From: Polaromonas sp.
Lineage (GTDB): Bacteria; Pseudomonadota; Gammaproteobacteria; Burkholderiales; Burkholderiaceae_C
Reading direction: 5' to 3'
DNA length: 7,010 nt
Assembly (NCBI GenBank): GCA_026786065.1
Contig: JAJAYS010000226.1
Coordinates: 1-7,010, forward strand
A model generated the notes under the pieces. It was not told where the DNA came from. It did not search any database and saw only the letters and a program-made list of their open reading frames with translations. The translations under genes were made by a program, and so were the position numbers. Below are positions 1-6,624 of this stretch, in pieces (within the stretch, counting starts at the first letter, position 1; every line of letters begins with the position of its first letter).

Positions 1-2762
1 ATGCCGGTTTCGATGATGGTTGAGCACAGCAGCAGGTTGTATCGCTGGGCGACAAAGTCTTTCATCACGCGCTCCAGCTCGCGTTCGGGCATCTGTCCGT
101 GTGCCACGGCGATGCGGGCCTCGGGCAGGAGTTCTTCGAGTTTCTGCCGGCGGTTCTCTATGGTTTCGACTTCGTTGTGCAAGAAGTAAACCTGGCCGCC
201 ACGCTTCAATTCGCGCAGCACCGCCTCGCGGATCACGCCGTTGCTCTCGCTGCGGATGAAGGTCTTGATCGCCAGGCGGCGCTGCGGAGCGGTGGCGATC
301 ACGCTCAAGTCGCGCAGCCCTTCGAGCGCCATGCCGAGCGTGCGCGGAATCGGCGTGGCCGTCAGCGTCAGTACATCGACCTCGGCGCGCAGGGCTTTCA
401 TCGCCTCTTTGTGGCGCACGCCGAAGCGGTGTTCCTCGTCGATGATCAGCAGGCCCAGGCGCTCGAACTTGACGTCGGCGCTGAGCAGCTTGTGCGTGCC
501 AACGACGATATCGACCGTGCCATCGGCCAGCCCTTTGATCGCAGCGGAGATTTCCTTGCCCGAGCGGAAGCGGCTCATTTCGGCGACCTTCACCGGCCAG
601 CGGGCGAAGCGGTCGCTCAGGGTCTGGAAGTGCTGCTCGGCCAGCAACGTCGTCGGGGCCAGCAGGGCAACCTGCTTGCCGCCGGTGATGGCGATGAAAG
701 CGGCACGCAGCGCGACCTCGGTCTTGCCGAAACCGACATCGCCGCAGACCAGCCGGTCCATCGGCCTTGGGCTGATCATGTCCTGAATGACGGCATGAAT
801 CGCGGCGCGCTGGTCGGCGGTTTCTTCAAAGCCAAAATCGTTGGAAAACGATTCGTAGTCGTTCGGCGAATAGCGGAAAGCATGGCCTTCGCGCGCCGCG
901 CGCCGGGCATAGATGTTGAGCAGTTCGGCGGCCGAGTCGCGCACCTGTTCGGCCGCCTTGCGCTTGGCCTTTTCCCACTGGCCGCTGCCCAGACGGTGCA
1001 ACGGCGCGTCTTCAGCGGCCACGCCGGTGTAGCGGCTGATCAGGTGCAGCTGGCTGACCGGCACGTAGAGCGTCGCCTTGTCGGCGTATTCGAGGTGCAG
1101 GAATTCCTGAACCGCCGGGCTGCCGTCGGGGTTTTTGTCGTTGCCGAGGTCCAGGTTGACCAGGCCCTTGTACCGGCCGATACCGTGCCCGCTGTGCACC
1201 ACCGGATCGCCGACGTTGAGCTCCGCCAAATCCTTGATCAGGGCTTCAACGTCGCTGACCTGTTCCTGCTTTTTGTTGCGGCGGCGGATGGTGACGCCGG
1301 CCGCGAACAACTCGGTTTCAGTGATGAAGTCGATGCCTTCTTCGAGCCAGCTGAAGCCGGTGTTCAGCCCGGCGGTAGCGATACCGAGCTTTTCGGCATC
1401 TAGCTGAAAGTCTTCGAGCGAGTCGAAGGCCGGCGGGCTGACGCCGCTGGCCCGCAGAAAGTCGAGCAGGCTTTCGCGGCGACCGTCGCTTTCGGCCAGC
1501 AGCAGGACCCGCTGCGGCGTGTTTTTGAGGTGGGTCTTGAGGCGGGCCAGCGGGTCGTCGGCGCCGCGCACCACCGCAAGTGCGGGCAACGGGTTGAATT
1601 CGGCGTAGTGTGAAAGCGGGGAGCTCTCACCCGCGCCCGCCGCCAGGGGAAGGGGGAGGGGGGGGGGCAATTCGGAGTTTGTTCCTTCTCCCTTTGGGAG
1701 AGGGCTGGGGCGAGGGCTCCCCGCCCCCGCAACTGCCCTGAGCGCCAGCTGCGCATACCCGTTGGCCCGCGCATAAAACTGCTCGCTGCTTAAAAACAGC
1801 GATTCCGGCGGCAGCGCCGGCCGGTCAGGTGCATTGCGCACCAGCCGGTAACGGTCCCTGGTGTCCTGCCAGAACCGGGCAAACGCCGGCTCCAGGTCGC
1901 CGTGCAGGACCACCGTAGCTTCACTGCCCAAATAGTCGAAAACCGTGGCGGTCTCGTCGAAAAACAGCGGCAGGTAGTACTCGATGCCCGAGCTCGCCAC
2001 GCCGTTGCCGATGTCCTTGTAGATGCGGCTGCGCGTCGGGTCGCCCTCTAACAGCTCGCGCCAGCGCTTGCGAAAGCGCGTGCGCGCCGCGTCGTCCATC
2101 GGAAACTCTCGGCCGGGGAGCAGTCGCACTTCGGGCACCGGATACAGCGAGCGCTGGCTGTCGGGGTCGAAGGTTCGGATCGAATCGATCTCGTCGTCGA
2201 ACAGATCGACCCGAAACGGCACCAGCGAGCCCATCGGAAACAGATCGATCAGCCCACCGCGCACCGCGTATTCGCCGGGGCTGACGACCTGCATTACATG
2301 GCCGTAACCGGCCAGCGTCAGCTGCGCCTTCAGCCGCGCTTCGTCGAGCTTTTGCCGGACCTTGAACTCGAAGGTATAGCCGGCCAGAAAAGCCGGCGGC
2401 GCCAGCCGGTACAGCGCGGTCGTCGCCGGGACGATCACCACGTCGGCGCCGGTTTCCTTGTCGCGCTGCTGGATGCGCCAGAGCGTCGCCAGCCGTTCGC
2501 TGATCAAATCCTGGTGCGGGGAGAAGGTGTCGTAGGGCAGGGTTTCCCAGTCAGGGAACAGCGCGCAGCGCAGTCCGGGCTCGAAGAAGGCCATCTCGTC
2601 CATCAGGCGCTGCGCGGTGGCCGCATCGGCCGTGACGATGGTGGTGAGCTTGCCGGCGGCTTTCTCGCGGCTGGCAAGCTGGGCCAGCATCAGCGCATCG
2701 GCCGAGCCGGGCGGCTGCGGCAGGGTGTAGCGTTTTCCGGAGGCGAGGGGGGGCAGGTGCAT
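1..2762 (-). CDS. mfd: Mfd, transcription-repair coupling factor (partial; C-terminus off the left edge)
   Basis: Mfd is an ATP-dependent DNA translocase that removes RNA polymerase stalled at lesions and recruits UvrA for excision repair. The frame is open without a stop from ATG 2760-2762 to the window edge, giving 920 codons; the family is about 1150 residues long, so roughly the last quarter is missing. In order: a UvrB-like module (about residues 1-340, with FPDWETLPYD and the SPHQD/ISERL segment), domain D3, the RNA polymerase-interacting domain (VVHSGHGIGRYKG, about 521-533), then the helicase motor with Walker A GDVGFGKTE (Lys680), DEEH (775-778), the TATPIPRT motif and, at the edge, STIIETG. 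The RecG-like TRG segment and C-terminal domain lie outside. ATG 2762 is the only plausible start; no clear ribosome binding site precedes it. Residues 347-382 are encoded by an inserted palindromic repeat that keeps the frame. The gene is divergent from ispD. Identity is certain from the motifs. Confidence 0.97.
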   Translation of the reverse strand, partial: MHLPPLASGKRYTLPQPPGSADALMLAQLASREKAAGKLTTIVTADAATAQRLMDEMAFFEPGLRCALFPDWETLPYDTFSPHQDLISERLATLWRIQQRDKETGADVVIVPATTALYRLAPPAFLAGYTFEFKVRQKLDEARLKAQLTLAGYGHVMQVVSPGEYAVRGGLIDLFPMGSLVPFRVDLFDDEIDSIRTFDPDSQRSLYPVPEVRLLPGREFPMDDAARTRFRKRWRELLEGDPTRSRIYKDIGNGVASSGIEYYLPLFFDETATVFDYLGSEATVVLHGDLEPAFARFWQDTRDRYRLVRNAPDRPALPPESLFLSSEQFYARANGYAQLALRAVAGAGSPRPSPLPKGEGTNSELPPPLPLPLAAGAGESSPLSHYAEFNPLPALAVVRGADDPLARLKTHLKNTPQRVLLLAESDGRRESLLDFLRASGVSPPAFDSLEDFQLDAEKLGIATAGLNTGFSWLEEGIDFITETELFAAGVTIRRRNKKQEQVSDVEALIKDLAELNVGDPVVHSGHGIGRYKGLVNLDLGNDKNPDGSPAVQEFLHLEYADKATLYVPVSQLHLISRYTGVAAEDAPLHRLGSGQWEKAKRKAAEQVRDSAAELLNIYARRAAREGHAFRYSPNDYESFSNDFGFEETADQRAAIHAVIQDMISPRPMDRLVCGDVGFGKTEVALRAAFIAITGGKQVALLAPTTLLAEQHFQTLSDRFARWPVKVAEMSRFRSGKEISAAIKGLADGTVDIVVGTHKLLSADVKFERLGLLIIDEEHRFGVRHKEAMKALRAEVDVLTLTATPIPRTLGMALEGLRDLSVIATAPQRRLAIKTFIRSESNGVIREAVLRELKRGGQVYFLHNEVETIENRRQKLEELLPEARIAVAHGQMPERELERVMKDFVAQRYNLLLCSTIIETG
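1618..1722. repeat. Palindromic repeat element inserted in frame within mfd
   Basis: The ends are near-perfect inverted repeats: GGGGAGCTCTCACCC (1618-1632) matches the complement of GGGCGAGGGCTCCCC (1708-1722) at 13 of 15 positions. The right half holds its own hairpin, CCTTCTCCC-TTT-GGGAGAGGG (1684-1704), with one mismatch in nine pairs. The element is 105 bp, exactly 35 codons, and encodes a Pro/Gly-rich stretch (SPRPSPLPKGEG followed by a Pro/Leu run and AAGAGESSP) at Mfd residues 347-382, with no counterpart in E. coli Mfd as I recall it. The CCCTCTCCC/GGGAGAGGG core belongs to a type of short repeat widely scattered between genes in beta- and gammaproteobacteria; that is from memory. 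No target duplication is evident. The insertion polarity and mechanism are unknown. Confidence 0.8.
1658..1667. repeat. Homopolymer run of 10 G (10 C in the mfd coding strand)
   Basis: Ten consecutive G on the plus strand follow GGGGGA at 1652-1657. In mfd they encode Pro366-Pro368 and the first base of Leu369. The gene is in frame at length 10; a gain or loss of one base would shift the frame inside the inserted repeat and end Mfd prematurely. Runs of this length are prone to slippage in replication and to sequencing error. Confidence 0.9.
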
Positions 2763-2857
2763 GGAGCGGGCGGGGATGGGAGAGCACGCCCGAAGATGGG
2801 CCGGACCGGCGGCCTGGACCGCGACGAAGCAGCGATTTTAGAATTTATGATCGCTCG
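2763..2857. promoter_or_regulatory. Divergent mfd/ispD control region
   Basis: This 95-bp spacer separates the starts of mfd (minus) and ispD (plus) and must contain both promoters unless they lie inside the genes. It is GC-rich except for an AT-rich patch at about 2835-2850. That patch holds TAGAAT (2839-2844) reading toward ispD and TAAAAT (complement of 2835-2840) reading toward mfd, each five of six matches to the sigma-70 -10 consensus. Neither gene has a recognisable ribosome binding site here. Confidence 0.45.
2815..2844 (+). promoter_or_regulatory. Candidate sigma-70 promoter for ispD-ispF
   Basis: TGGACC (2815-2820, four of six to TTGACA) and TAGAAT (2839-2844, five of six to TATAAT) are separated by 18 bp. 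Transcription would begin about 7 bases downstream, near 2851, leaving only a handful of bases before the ispD ATG at 2858. With no Shine-Dalgarno sequence visible, this fits a leaderless or nearly leaderless mRNA. The prediction rests on consensus matching alone. Confidence 0.3.
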
Positions 2858-3703
2858 ATGAAATCCGGCAGCGCCAATCCCTCGCCCAGCCCCTCGGCTG
2901 AAGCTGCGCCGGGCCGGCTTTTTGCGCTGATTCCCTGCGCCGGGCAGGGCAGCCGGGCCTGGGGTGCGACACCGGCCGAAGGCATCGGCATGGCCAAGCA
3001 ATACCGCGAGATCGCCGGTCAAAGCCTGGTTTTGCACACGTTGGCGGCCTTCTCGAGGGTCAGCCGGCTGGCTGCAACCTGGGTCGTCGTGGCGCCAGAG
3101 GACGGATTTTTCGTCGGCCAGCCCGCGTCCTTCACGGTTTGCCGCAACGGCGGGGCCAGCCGCGCTGAAAGCGTGCGCAACGGCCTGGCGGCGCTGCAGC
3201 AGGCCGGCGCGCAGCCGCAAGACTGGGTGCTGGTTCACGACGCGGCGCGCTGCCTGATCACTCCCGCGCAGATTGATGCGCTGATCGACGCCTGCGCGGG
3301 TGATGCGGTCGGCGGCCTGCTGGCCCACCGGGTGCCCGACACGCTAAAGGCCTCGGCAGACGGCCGGGTTGCCGCGACGCTGGACCGAACCGACAAATGG
3401 CTGGCCCAGACGCCGCAGATGTTCCGGCTCGGGCCGCTGCTGCAAGCGCTGGAATCGGCGTGTAAGTCGGCCGCAGGCGCAGTCACCGACGAATCCGCCG
3501 CGATGGAGGCGATGGGCTTGTGGCCGCTCCTGGTCGCTGGCAGTGCCGAAAACTTCAAGGTCACCTACCCCGAAGACTTCGCGCTGGCCGAGGCCATCTT
3601 GCTGGCCCGCGCGCGGTCGTTCGAAGCTCGCCAGGTTCAGGGCCAACTCAGCGGCCAGCTGCAAGCAAGCGGCCTATCCCGCATTGAAAGTACCCCGCAA
3701 TGA
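2858..3703 (+). CDS. ispD: IspD, 2-C-methyl-D-erythritol 4-phosphate cytidylyltransferase
   Basis: IspD joins CTP and 2-C-methyl-D-erythritol 4-phosphate to make CDP-methylerythritol, the third step of the MEP pathway to isoprenoid precursors, in the cytoplasm. The 281-residue protein has the nucleotide-binding loop PCAGQGSR (residues 26-33) with catalytic Arg33, Lys47 in KQY, HDAAR with Asp128, VPDT with Thr162, LDR with Arg177 and ENFKVT with Lys234; these align with E. coli Arg20, Lys27, Asp106, Thr140, Arg157 and Lys213. It is longer than E. coli IspD (236): about 13 extra residues at the N-terminus, a 7-residue expansion between Arg33 and Lys47, and a Gln/Ser-rich C-terminal tail of about 30 residues. 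ATG 2858 is the only ATG in frame before the conserved loop. The stop overlaps the ispF start by four bases, so translation is probably coupled. Confidence 0.96.
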   Translation: MKSGSANPSPSPSAEAAPGRLFALIPCAGQGSRAWGATPAEGIGMAKQYREIAGQSLVLHTLAAFSRVSRLAATWVVVAPEDGFFVGQPASFTVCRNGGASRAESVRNGLAALQQAGAQPQDWVLVHDAARCLITPAQIDALIDACAGDAVGGLLAHRVPDTLKASADGRVAATLDRTDKWLAQTPQMFRLGPLLQALESACKSAAGAVTDESAAMEAMGLWPLLVAGSAENFKVTYPEDFALAEAILLARARSFEARQVQGQLSGQLQASGLSRIESTPQ

Positions 3704-4227
3704 CCCCGCGTGCAGACGCCCCAGGTGCCGCGCCTGCCCGGCCATCGGCTTTCAGAATTGGCCAGGGCTGGGACACGCATGCGCTGGTTGCGGGCCGCAA
3801 ACTCATCATCGGTGGGGTGGAGATCGCGCATCCGGTCGGCTTGCTCGGCCATTCGGACGCCGACGTACTGCTGCACGCCGTCATCGATGCGCTGCTTGGC
3901 GCGGCAGCGCTGGGCGACATCGGCCGGCATTTCCCTGACACCGACCCGCGTTTTAAAGGCGCGGATTCGGTCGCGCTGCTGCGCGCAACCGGCGCCCTGC
4001 TGGAAGCGGCGGGCTACCAAATAAGCAACCTGGACGCCACCGTGGTCGCCCAGGCGCCAAAACTGGCGCCGCACATCCCGGCGATGTGCGCCTGCATTGC
4101 ACAGGCACTTGGCCTGGCGGTGGGCCAGGTCAACGTCAAAGCCAAAACTGCGGAAAAGTTGGGGCCGGTCGGTGAGGGCCTCAGCATGGAAGCGCAGGCG
4201 GTGGCGCTGATCTGCCCGCGCGTCTGA
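3700..4227 (+). CDS. ispF: IspF, 2-C-methyl-D-erythritol 2,4-cyclodiphosphate synthase
   Basis: IspF cyclises 4-diphosphocytidyl-2-C-methylerythritol 2-phosphate to methylerythritol 2,4-cyclodiphosphate with release of CMP, two steps after IspD (the intervening kinase IspE is not in the window). Known family members are trimers with a divalent metal at the active site. The metal ligands are visible: Asp25 and His27 in GWDTHA, and His59 in DVLLHA; GHSDADV (50-56), [35 protein letters not shown] and KAKTAEKLG are all present. The protein has 175 residues against about 160 for the family because of a 17-residue Ala/Pro-rich N-terminal extension before FRIGQG. The start lies in the ATGA overlap with ispD; GAAAG at 3686-3690 is a weak ribosome binding site. 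Separate ORFs are seen here, not the fused IspDF enzyme known from some alpha- and epsilonproteobacteria. Confidence 0.97.
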   Translation: MTPRADAPGAAPARPSAFRIGQGWDTHALVAGRKLIIGGVEIAHPVGLLGHSDADVLLHAVIDALLGAAALGDIGRHFPDTDPRFKGADSVALLRATGALLEAAGYQISNLDATVVAQAPKLAPHIPAMCACIAQALGLAVGQVNVKAKTAEKLGPVGEGLSMEAQAVALICPRV

Positions 4228-4239
4228 AGGGCGCTGCTG

Positions 4240-4310
4240 TCGCTATCTTTTAAATAGCTGCTAACGCCCGTTTTTGCTGGGTTTAAAGCCGGTTTGTCTT
4301 AAGAATTTAC
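4240..4310. repeat. Intergenic repeat resembling a Comamonadaceae dispersed element
   Basis: This AT-rich stretch lies between the convergent ends of ispF and envZ. It begins with a small hairpin, GCTAT-cttttaa-ATAGC (4242-4258), continues with AGCTGCTAACGCCCG and a T run (4270-4275), and ends around GTCTTAAGAATTT. The order of blocks (ATAGCTGCTARCGC, T-rich, GGGTTTAAAGCC, CTTAAGATTT-like) resembles a short repeat that I recall between genes in Acidovorax, Polaromonas and Rhodoferax. It may mark or assist transcription ends. I see no strong hairpin followed by a T tract, so a classical terminator is not supported. A second small hairpin, GCCGG-CCGGC (4329-4344), straddles the envZ stop codon. 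Confidence 0.5.
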
Positions 4311-4333
4311 CACCAGCAGTGCTGCAGTGCCGG

Positions 4334-5734
4334 CTACACCCGGCGCAGCTTGATATGCGCCACCAGCCCGCCCGAGGCGGTGTTGGCCAGGCCGAACACG
4401 CCGCCCATCCGTTCGATGGTTTTTTCGACGATGGCCAGGCCGAGTCCGGCGCCGGTGGCGGCGGTCCGCGCCGAGTCACCGCGAAAAAACGGCCGCGTCA
4501 GCTTGGCCAGCACCGACGGCGACACGCCTCGCCCGTGGTCGCGCACCTTGATCAGCACCCACTGGTCGCGCCCCTTGGCCGCGATATCCACGACAGCCAT
4601 GCCGGTTGAGGGCGTTTTGCCGTAGCGCCGCGCGTTTTCAAGCAGGTTGGAGATCACCCGCAGCAGCTCGACCTCGTCGGCCAGCACCGCCACACCGTCT
4701 TCGATGGCGACGTTGACCTGCATGTCCTGGTAATCGGCCACCGCATACAGCGCGGTTTCGACGACCGCACTGACCGACACCCGCTCAAGCCGGGCCGGCT
4801 CGGGCCGGGCGTAGTCGAGGAACTTGTCGATGATCGAGTCGAGCTGGCTGATGTCGGCGGCCATATGGTCGCGGGCGTCGGGGTCGCTCACGCTCATTTC
4901 GGTTTCAAGCCGCAGGCGGGCCAGCGGCGTGCGCAGGTCGTGCGAAATGCCGGCCAGCATGATGACGCGGTCTTGCTCGATCTTGGACAGCTGTTCGGCC
5001 ATCCGGTTAAATCCGATGTTGACTTCCCGGATCTCGATGGTGGCGACTTTCTCGTCGAGCAGGCTGGCGTCGAAGTCGCCGTCGCGCATGCGGCTGGCCG
5101 CAAAGGACAGTTGCTTGAGCGGACGATTGATCAGCCGGGCGATCAGGGCAGCGCCCAGCAGCGACATGGCCGCCGCCGTCATCAGCCAAATGGCCCAGGT
5201 GCTGCCGCGTGACGGCCCGACCTTTGAGGTGTCGGCCAGCAGCCAGTAGCCGTCGCCGTCGATCGCAAAGCCGACCCACAGGCCTTTTTGCCCGTTGACG
5301 CTGCCGGCCACCACGGTGCCAGCGCCCAAGCGGGCTTTCAGCTCGGTCGTGATGCGCTGGCCGAACTCGTCGCTGTCGAAAACCTCGAACTGGTCTTTGG
5401 GCTCCCGTGGGCTGATGCGAACGCGCTCTTCGTCCGCCAGGGTTTTGATCAAGGCGACTCGGGTGATCGAATCGGAGTAACGCAGCGCGGCCCGGCTGAG
5501 GTTGACCAGCGAAGCCAGTTGCTGCGCGTCATGAATCGCGCGCGGCTCCGATTCAAGCGCCCGGAAGGTTTGCAGCCACGCAAAAATGGAACCAAACAGC
5601 AGCACTGCAAGAAAGAGAAACGTGCGCCAGAAAAGGTTCAGGCCGCGCCGCGGACGGGTGTCCAGCGGCACCGGCGCTGTTTCCAGCGGCATGGGCCCGG
5701 TTTCTGGCGGTAAGGCGGAGTGGGTAACGTGCAT
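4334..5734 (-). CDS. envZ: EnvZ/RisS-type membrane sensor histidine kinase
   Basis: This inner-membrane histidine kinase should phosphorylate and dephosphorylate the OmpR-like regulator encoded upstream; in enterics the pair responds to osmolarity and pH, and in Bordetella the homologues are RisS/RisA. The 466 residues contain a Pro-rich cytoplasmic N-terminus, transmembrane segment 1 (about 34-55), a periplasmic region (about 57-178), transmembrane segment 2 (about 179-202), HAMP (203-255), the dimerisation/phosphoacceptor motif ISHDLRTPLARL with His265, the N box NLLENARRYG (363-372), the DHGRGV G1 box (399-404) and GAGLGLAIVEK G2 box (428-438). All catalytic boxes are intact. The start is uncertain: ATG 5734 and the second Met (codon 15, 5690-5692) both lack a good ribosome binding site. 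The cognate ompR lies 139 bp upstream, a long gap for this pair. The signal sensed cannot be told from the sequence. Confidence 0.93.
   Translation of the reverse strand: MHVTHSALPPETGPMPLETAPVPLDTRPRRGLNLFWRTFLFLAVLLFGSIFAWLQTFRALESEPRAIHDAQQLASLVNLSRAALRYSDSITRVALIKTLADEERVRISPREPKDQFEVFDSDEFGQRITTELKARLGAGTVVAGSVNGQKGLWVGFAIDGDGYWLLADTSKVGPSRGSTWAIWLMTAAAMSLLGAALIARLINRPLKQLSFAASRMRDGDFDASLLDEKVATIEIREVNIGFNRMAEQLSKIEQDRVIMLAGISHDLRTPLARLRLETEMSVSDPDARDHMAADISQLDSIIDKFLDYARPEPARLERVSVSAVVETALYAVADYQDMQVNVAIEDGVAVLADEVELLRVISNLLENARRYGKTPSTGMAVVDIAAKGRDQWVLIKVRDHGRGVSPSVLAKLTRPFFRGDSARTAATGAGLGLAIVEKTIERMGGVFGLANTASGGLVAHIKLRRV
5648..5710 (-). repeat. Degenerate 21-bp tandem repeat (3 copies) in the envZ 5' end
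   Basis: Three consecutive 7-codon units encode PPETGPM, PLETAPV and PLDTRPR (EnvZ residues 9-29). Units 1 and 2 share 15 of 21 bases, and units 2 and 3 share 14 of 21. The repeat forms a flexible Pro-rich cytoplasmic tail before the first membrane segment. It contains the alternative start codon at residue 15. Confidence 0.6.
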
Positions 5735-5788
5735 TCGCAGACCGGCGGTGGAACGTGGAGTGCTGGTGCGGTTGCACCGGGCACACCG

Positions 5789-5817
5789 ATTGTTCGCTAA
5801 AAATCCCGCCGGGTCCA
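5789..5817 (-). promoter_or_regulatory. Weak candidate promoter for envZ alone
   Basis: On the minus strand TGGACC (complement of 5812-5817) and AACAAT (complement of 5789-5794) are 17 bp apart, each four of six to the sigma-70 boxes. The site lies in the long ompR-envZ gap and would give a leader of roughly 50 bases. Chance matches of this quality are common, so this is only a pointer. Confidence 0.2.
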
Positions 5818-5839
5818 GACATCAGGGCGCCTGGGGGGT

Positions 5840-5868
5840 GCAGCGTGCGGCAGCAGCAGCTACGCTGC
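5840..5868 (-). terminator. Hairpin just after ompR, possible attenuator (not a classical terminator)
   Basis: On the minus strand GCAGCGT and ACGCTGC form a perfect 7-bp stem around a 15-base loop that contains repeated GCT units, beginning 5 bases after the ompR stop codon. It is followed by a C run, not a T run, so it does not look like an efficient intrinsic terminator. It could reduce read-through into envZ or stabilise the ompR mRNA end. This rests on visible complementarity only. Confidence 0.35.
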
Positions 5869-5873
5869 GCTGC

Positions 5874-6611
5874 CTAATTCGTTCCGTCCGGCACGAAAAC
5901 ATAGCCGACACCCCACACCGTCTGGATGTAGCGCGGTACCGCTGCATCGACCTCGATCAGCTTGCGCAGACGCGACACCTGCACGTCCAGGCTGCGGTCG
6001 AAGGGCTCGAACTCCCGGCCTCGTGCGAGCTGCGCGAGCTTTTCGCGCGAAAGCGGCTGCCGGGGGTGCCGCACCAAGGTCTTGAGCATGGCGAACTCGC
6101 CGGTCGTCAGCGGTAGTTCGTCGCCGTTTTTGTGCAAAGTGCGCAGACCCATGTCGAACGAGAACGGCCCGAAGGTGATGACCTCCTGATCGCTCGATGG
6201 CGCACCGGGAACCTCAACCGTGGGTCGGCGGCGCAACACTGCGTGGATGCGGGCCAGCAACTCGCGTGGATTAAAGGGTTTGGCCAGGTAGTCGTCGGCA
6301 CCGACTTCCAGGCCGACGATGCGGTCCACGTCCTCGCCTTTGGCGGTCAGCATGATGATCGGCGTGCGGTCGTTGGCGGCGCGCAGCCGACGGCAGATCG
6401 ACAGGCCGTCTTCTCCGGGCATCATCAGGTCCAGTACCAGCAGATCGACGGCGTCCCGCAGCATGATGCGGTTCAGCGCCTTGCTGTCTTCGGCCAGAAT
6501 GACCTCAAAGCCCTCTTGGGCCAGATAGCGACGTAGCAGATCCCGAATCCGCGCGTCGTCGTCGAGGATCAGGATTTTGTCGGCGCGCGGGTTGCTTTGA
6601 GCTTGTGGCAT
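5874..6611 (-). CDS. ompR: OmpR/RisA-type response regulator
   Basis: This DNA-binding response regulator is the partner of the EnvZ-type kinase downstream. From ATG 6611 it has 245 residues, close to E. coli OmpR (239). The receiver domain (about 11-125) shows the acidic triad DDD (17-19), phosphoacceptor Asp61 in VLDLMMPGEDG, Thr89 in MLTAKG and Lys111 in AKPF. The winged-helix output domain (about 143-243) contains LTTGEFAML, the recognition-helix segment RSLDVQVSRLRKLIE and the terminal YIQTVWGVGYVFVPDG, nearly identical to enteric OmpR. The frame extends upstream to an ATG at 6725, but those 38 codons are not OmpR-like and run through the control region; ATG 6611 has GGGA 8-11 bases upstream and begins MPQAQSNPRADK just before the receiver domain. 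Two OmpR-box-like 9-mers upstream suggest autoregulation. Confidence 0.96.
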   Translation of the reverse strand: MPQAQSNPRADKILILDDDARIRDLLRRYLAQEGFEVILAEDSKALNRIMLRDAVDLLVLDLMMPGEDGLSICRRLRAANDRTPIIMLTAKGEDVDRIVGLEVGADDYLAKPFNPRELLARIHAVLRRRPTVEVPGAPSSDQEVITFGPFSFDMGLRTLHKNGDELPLTTGEFAMLKTLVRHPRQPLSREKLAQLARGREFEPFDRSLDVQVSRLRKLIEVDAAVPRYIQTVWGVGYVFVPDGTN

Positions 6612-6624
6612 GGTGGGTTCCCGA

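Noticed and set aside
99..1403. Plus-strand 434-codon open frame opposite mfd
   Set aside because: Its codons are exact complements of the mfd codons, as expected for a shadow frame in GC-rich DNA. It has no recognisable domain, while the minus strand gives clear Mfd motifs throughout.
1400..1774. Minus-strand 124-codon ORF containing GALAPALSQREKEQ
   Set aside because: This is the mfd insert and flanks read in the wrong frame. The APALSQREKE-type peptide is a well-known spurious translation of this repeat family; the correct frame continues Mfd on both sides.
1600..1800. Frameshift or pseudogene in mfd caused by the repeat insertion
   Set aside because: I followed the frame codon by codon from 2762 to the left edge: all coding triplets stay in one phase and no stop occurs. 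The insert is 105 bp, a multiple of three.
2690..3328. Minus-strand 212-codon ORF over the mfd start and ispD
   Set aside because: It overlaps two well-identified genes and the promoter region, and has no family-like motif.
2858..4227. A fused IspDF bifunctional enzyme
   Set aside because: ispD ends in TGA at 3701-3703 in its own frame and ispF starts in another frame through the ATGA overlap, so there are two proteins.
4260..4300. Intrinsic terminator for ispF at the T run (4270-4275)
   Set aside because: The T run is not preceded by a stable GC-rich hairpin; only a 5-bp stem (4242-4258) and weak imperfect pairings are visible.
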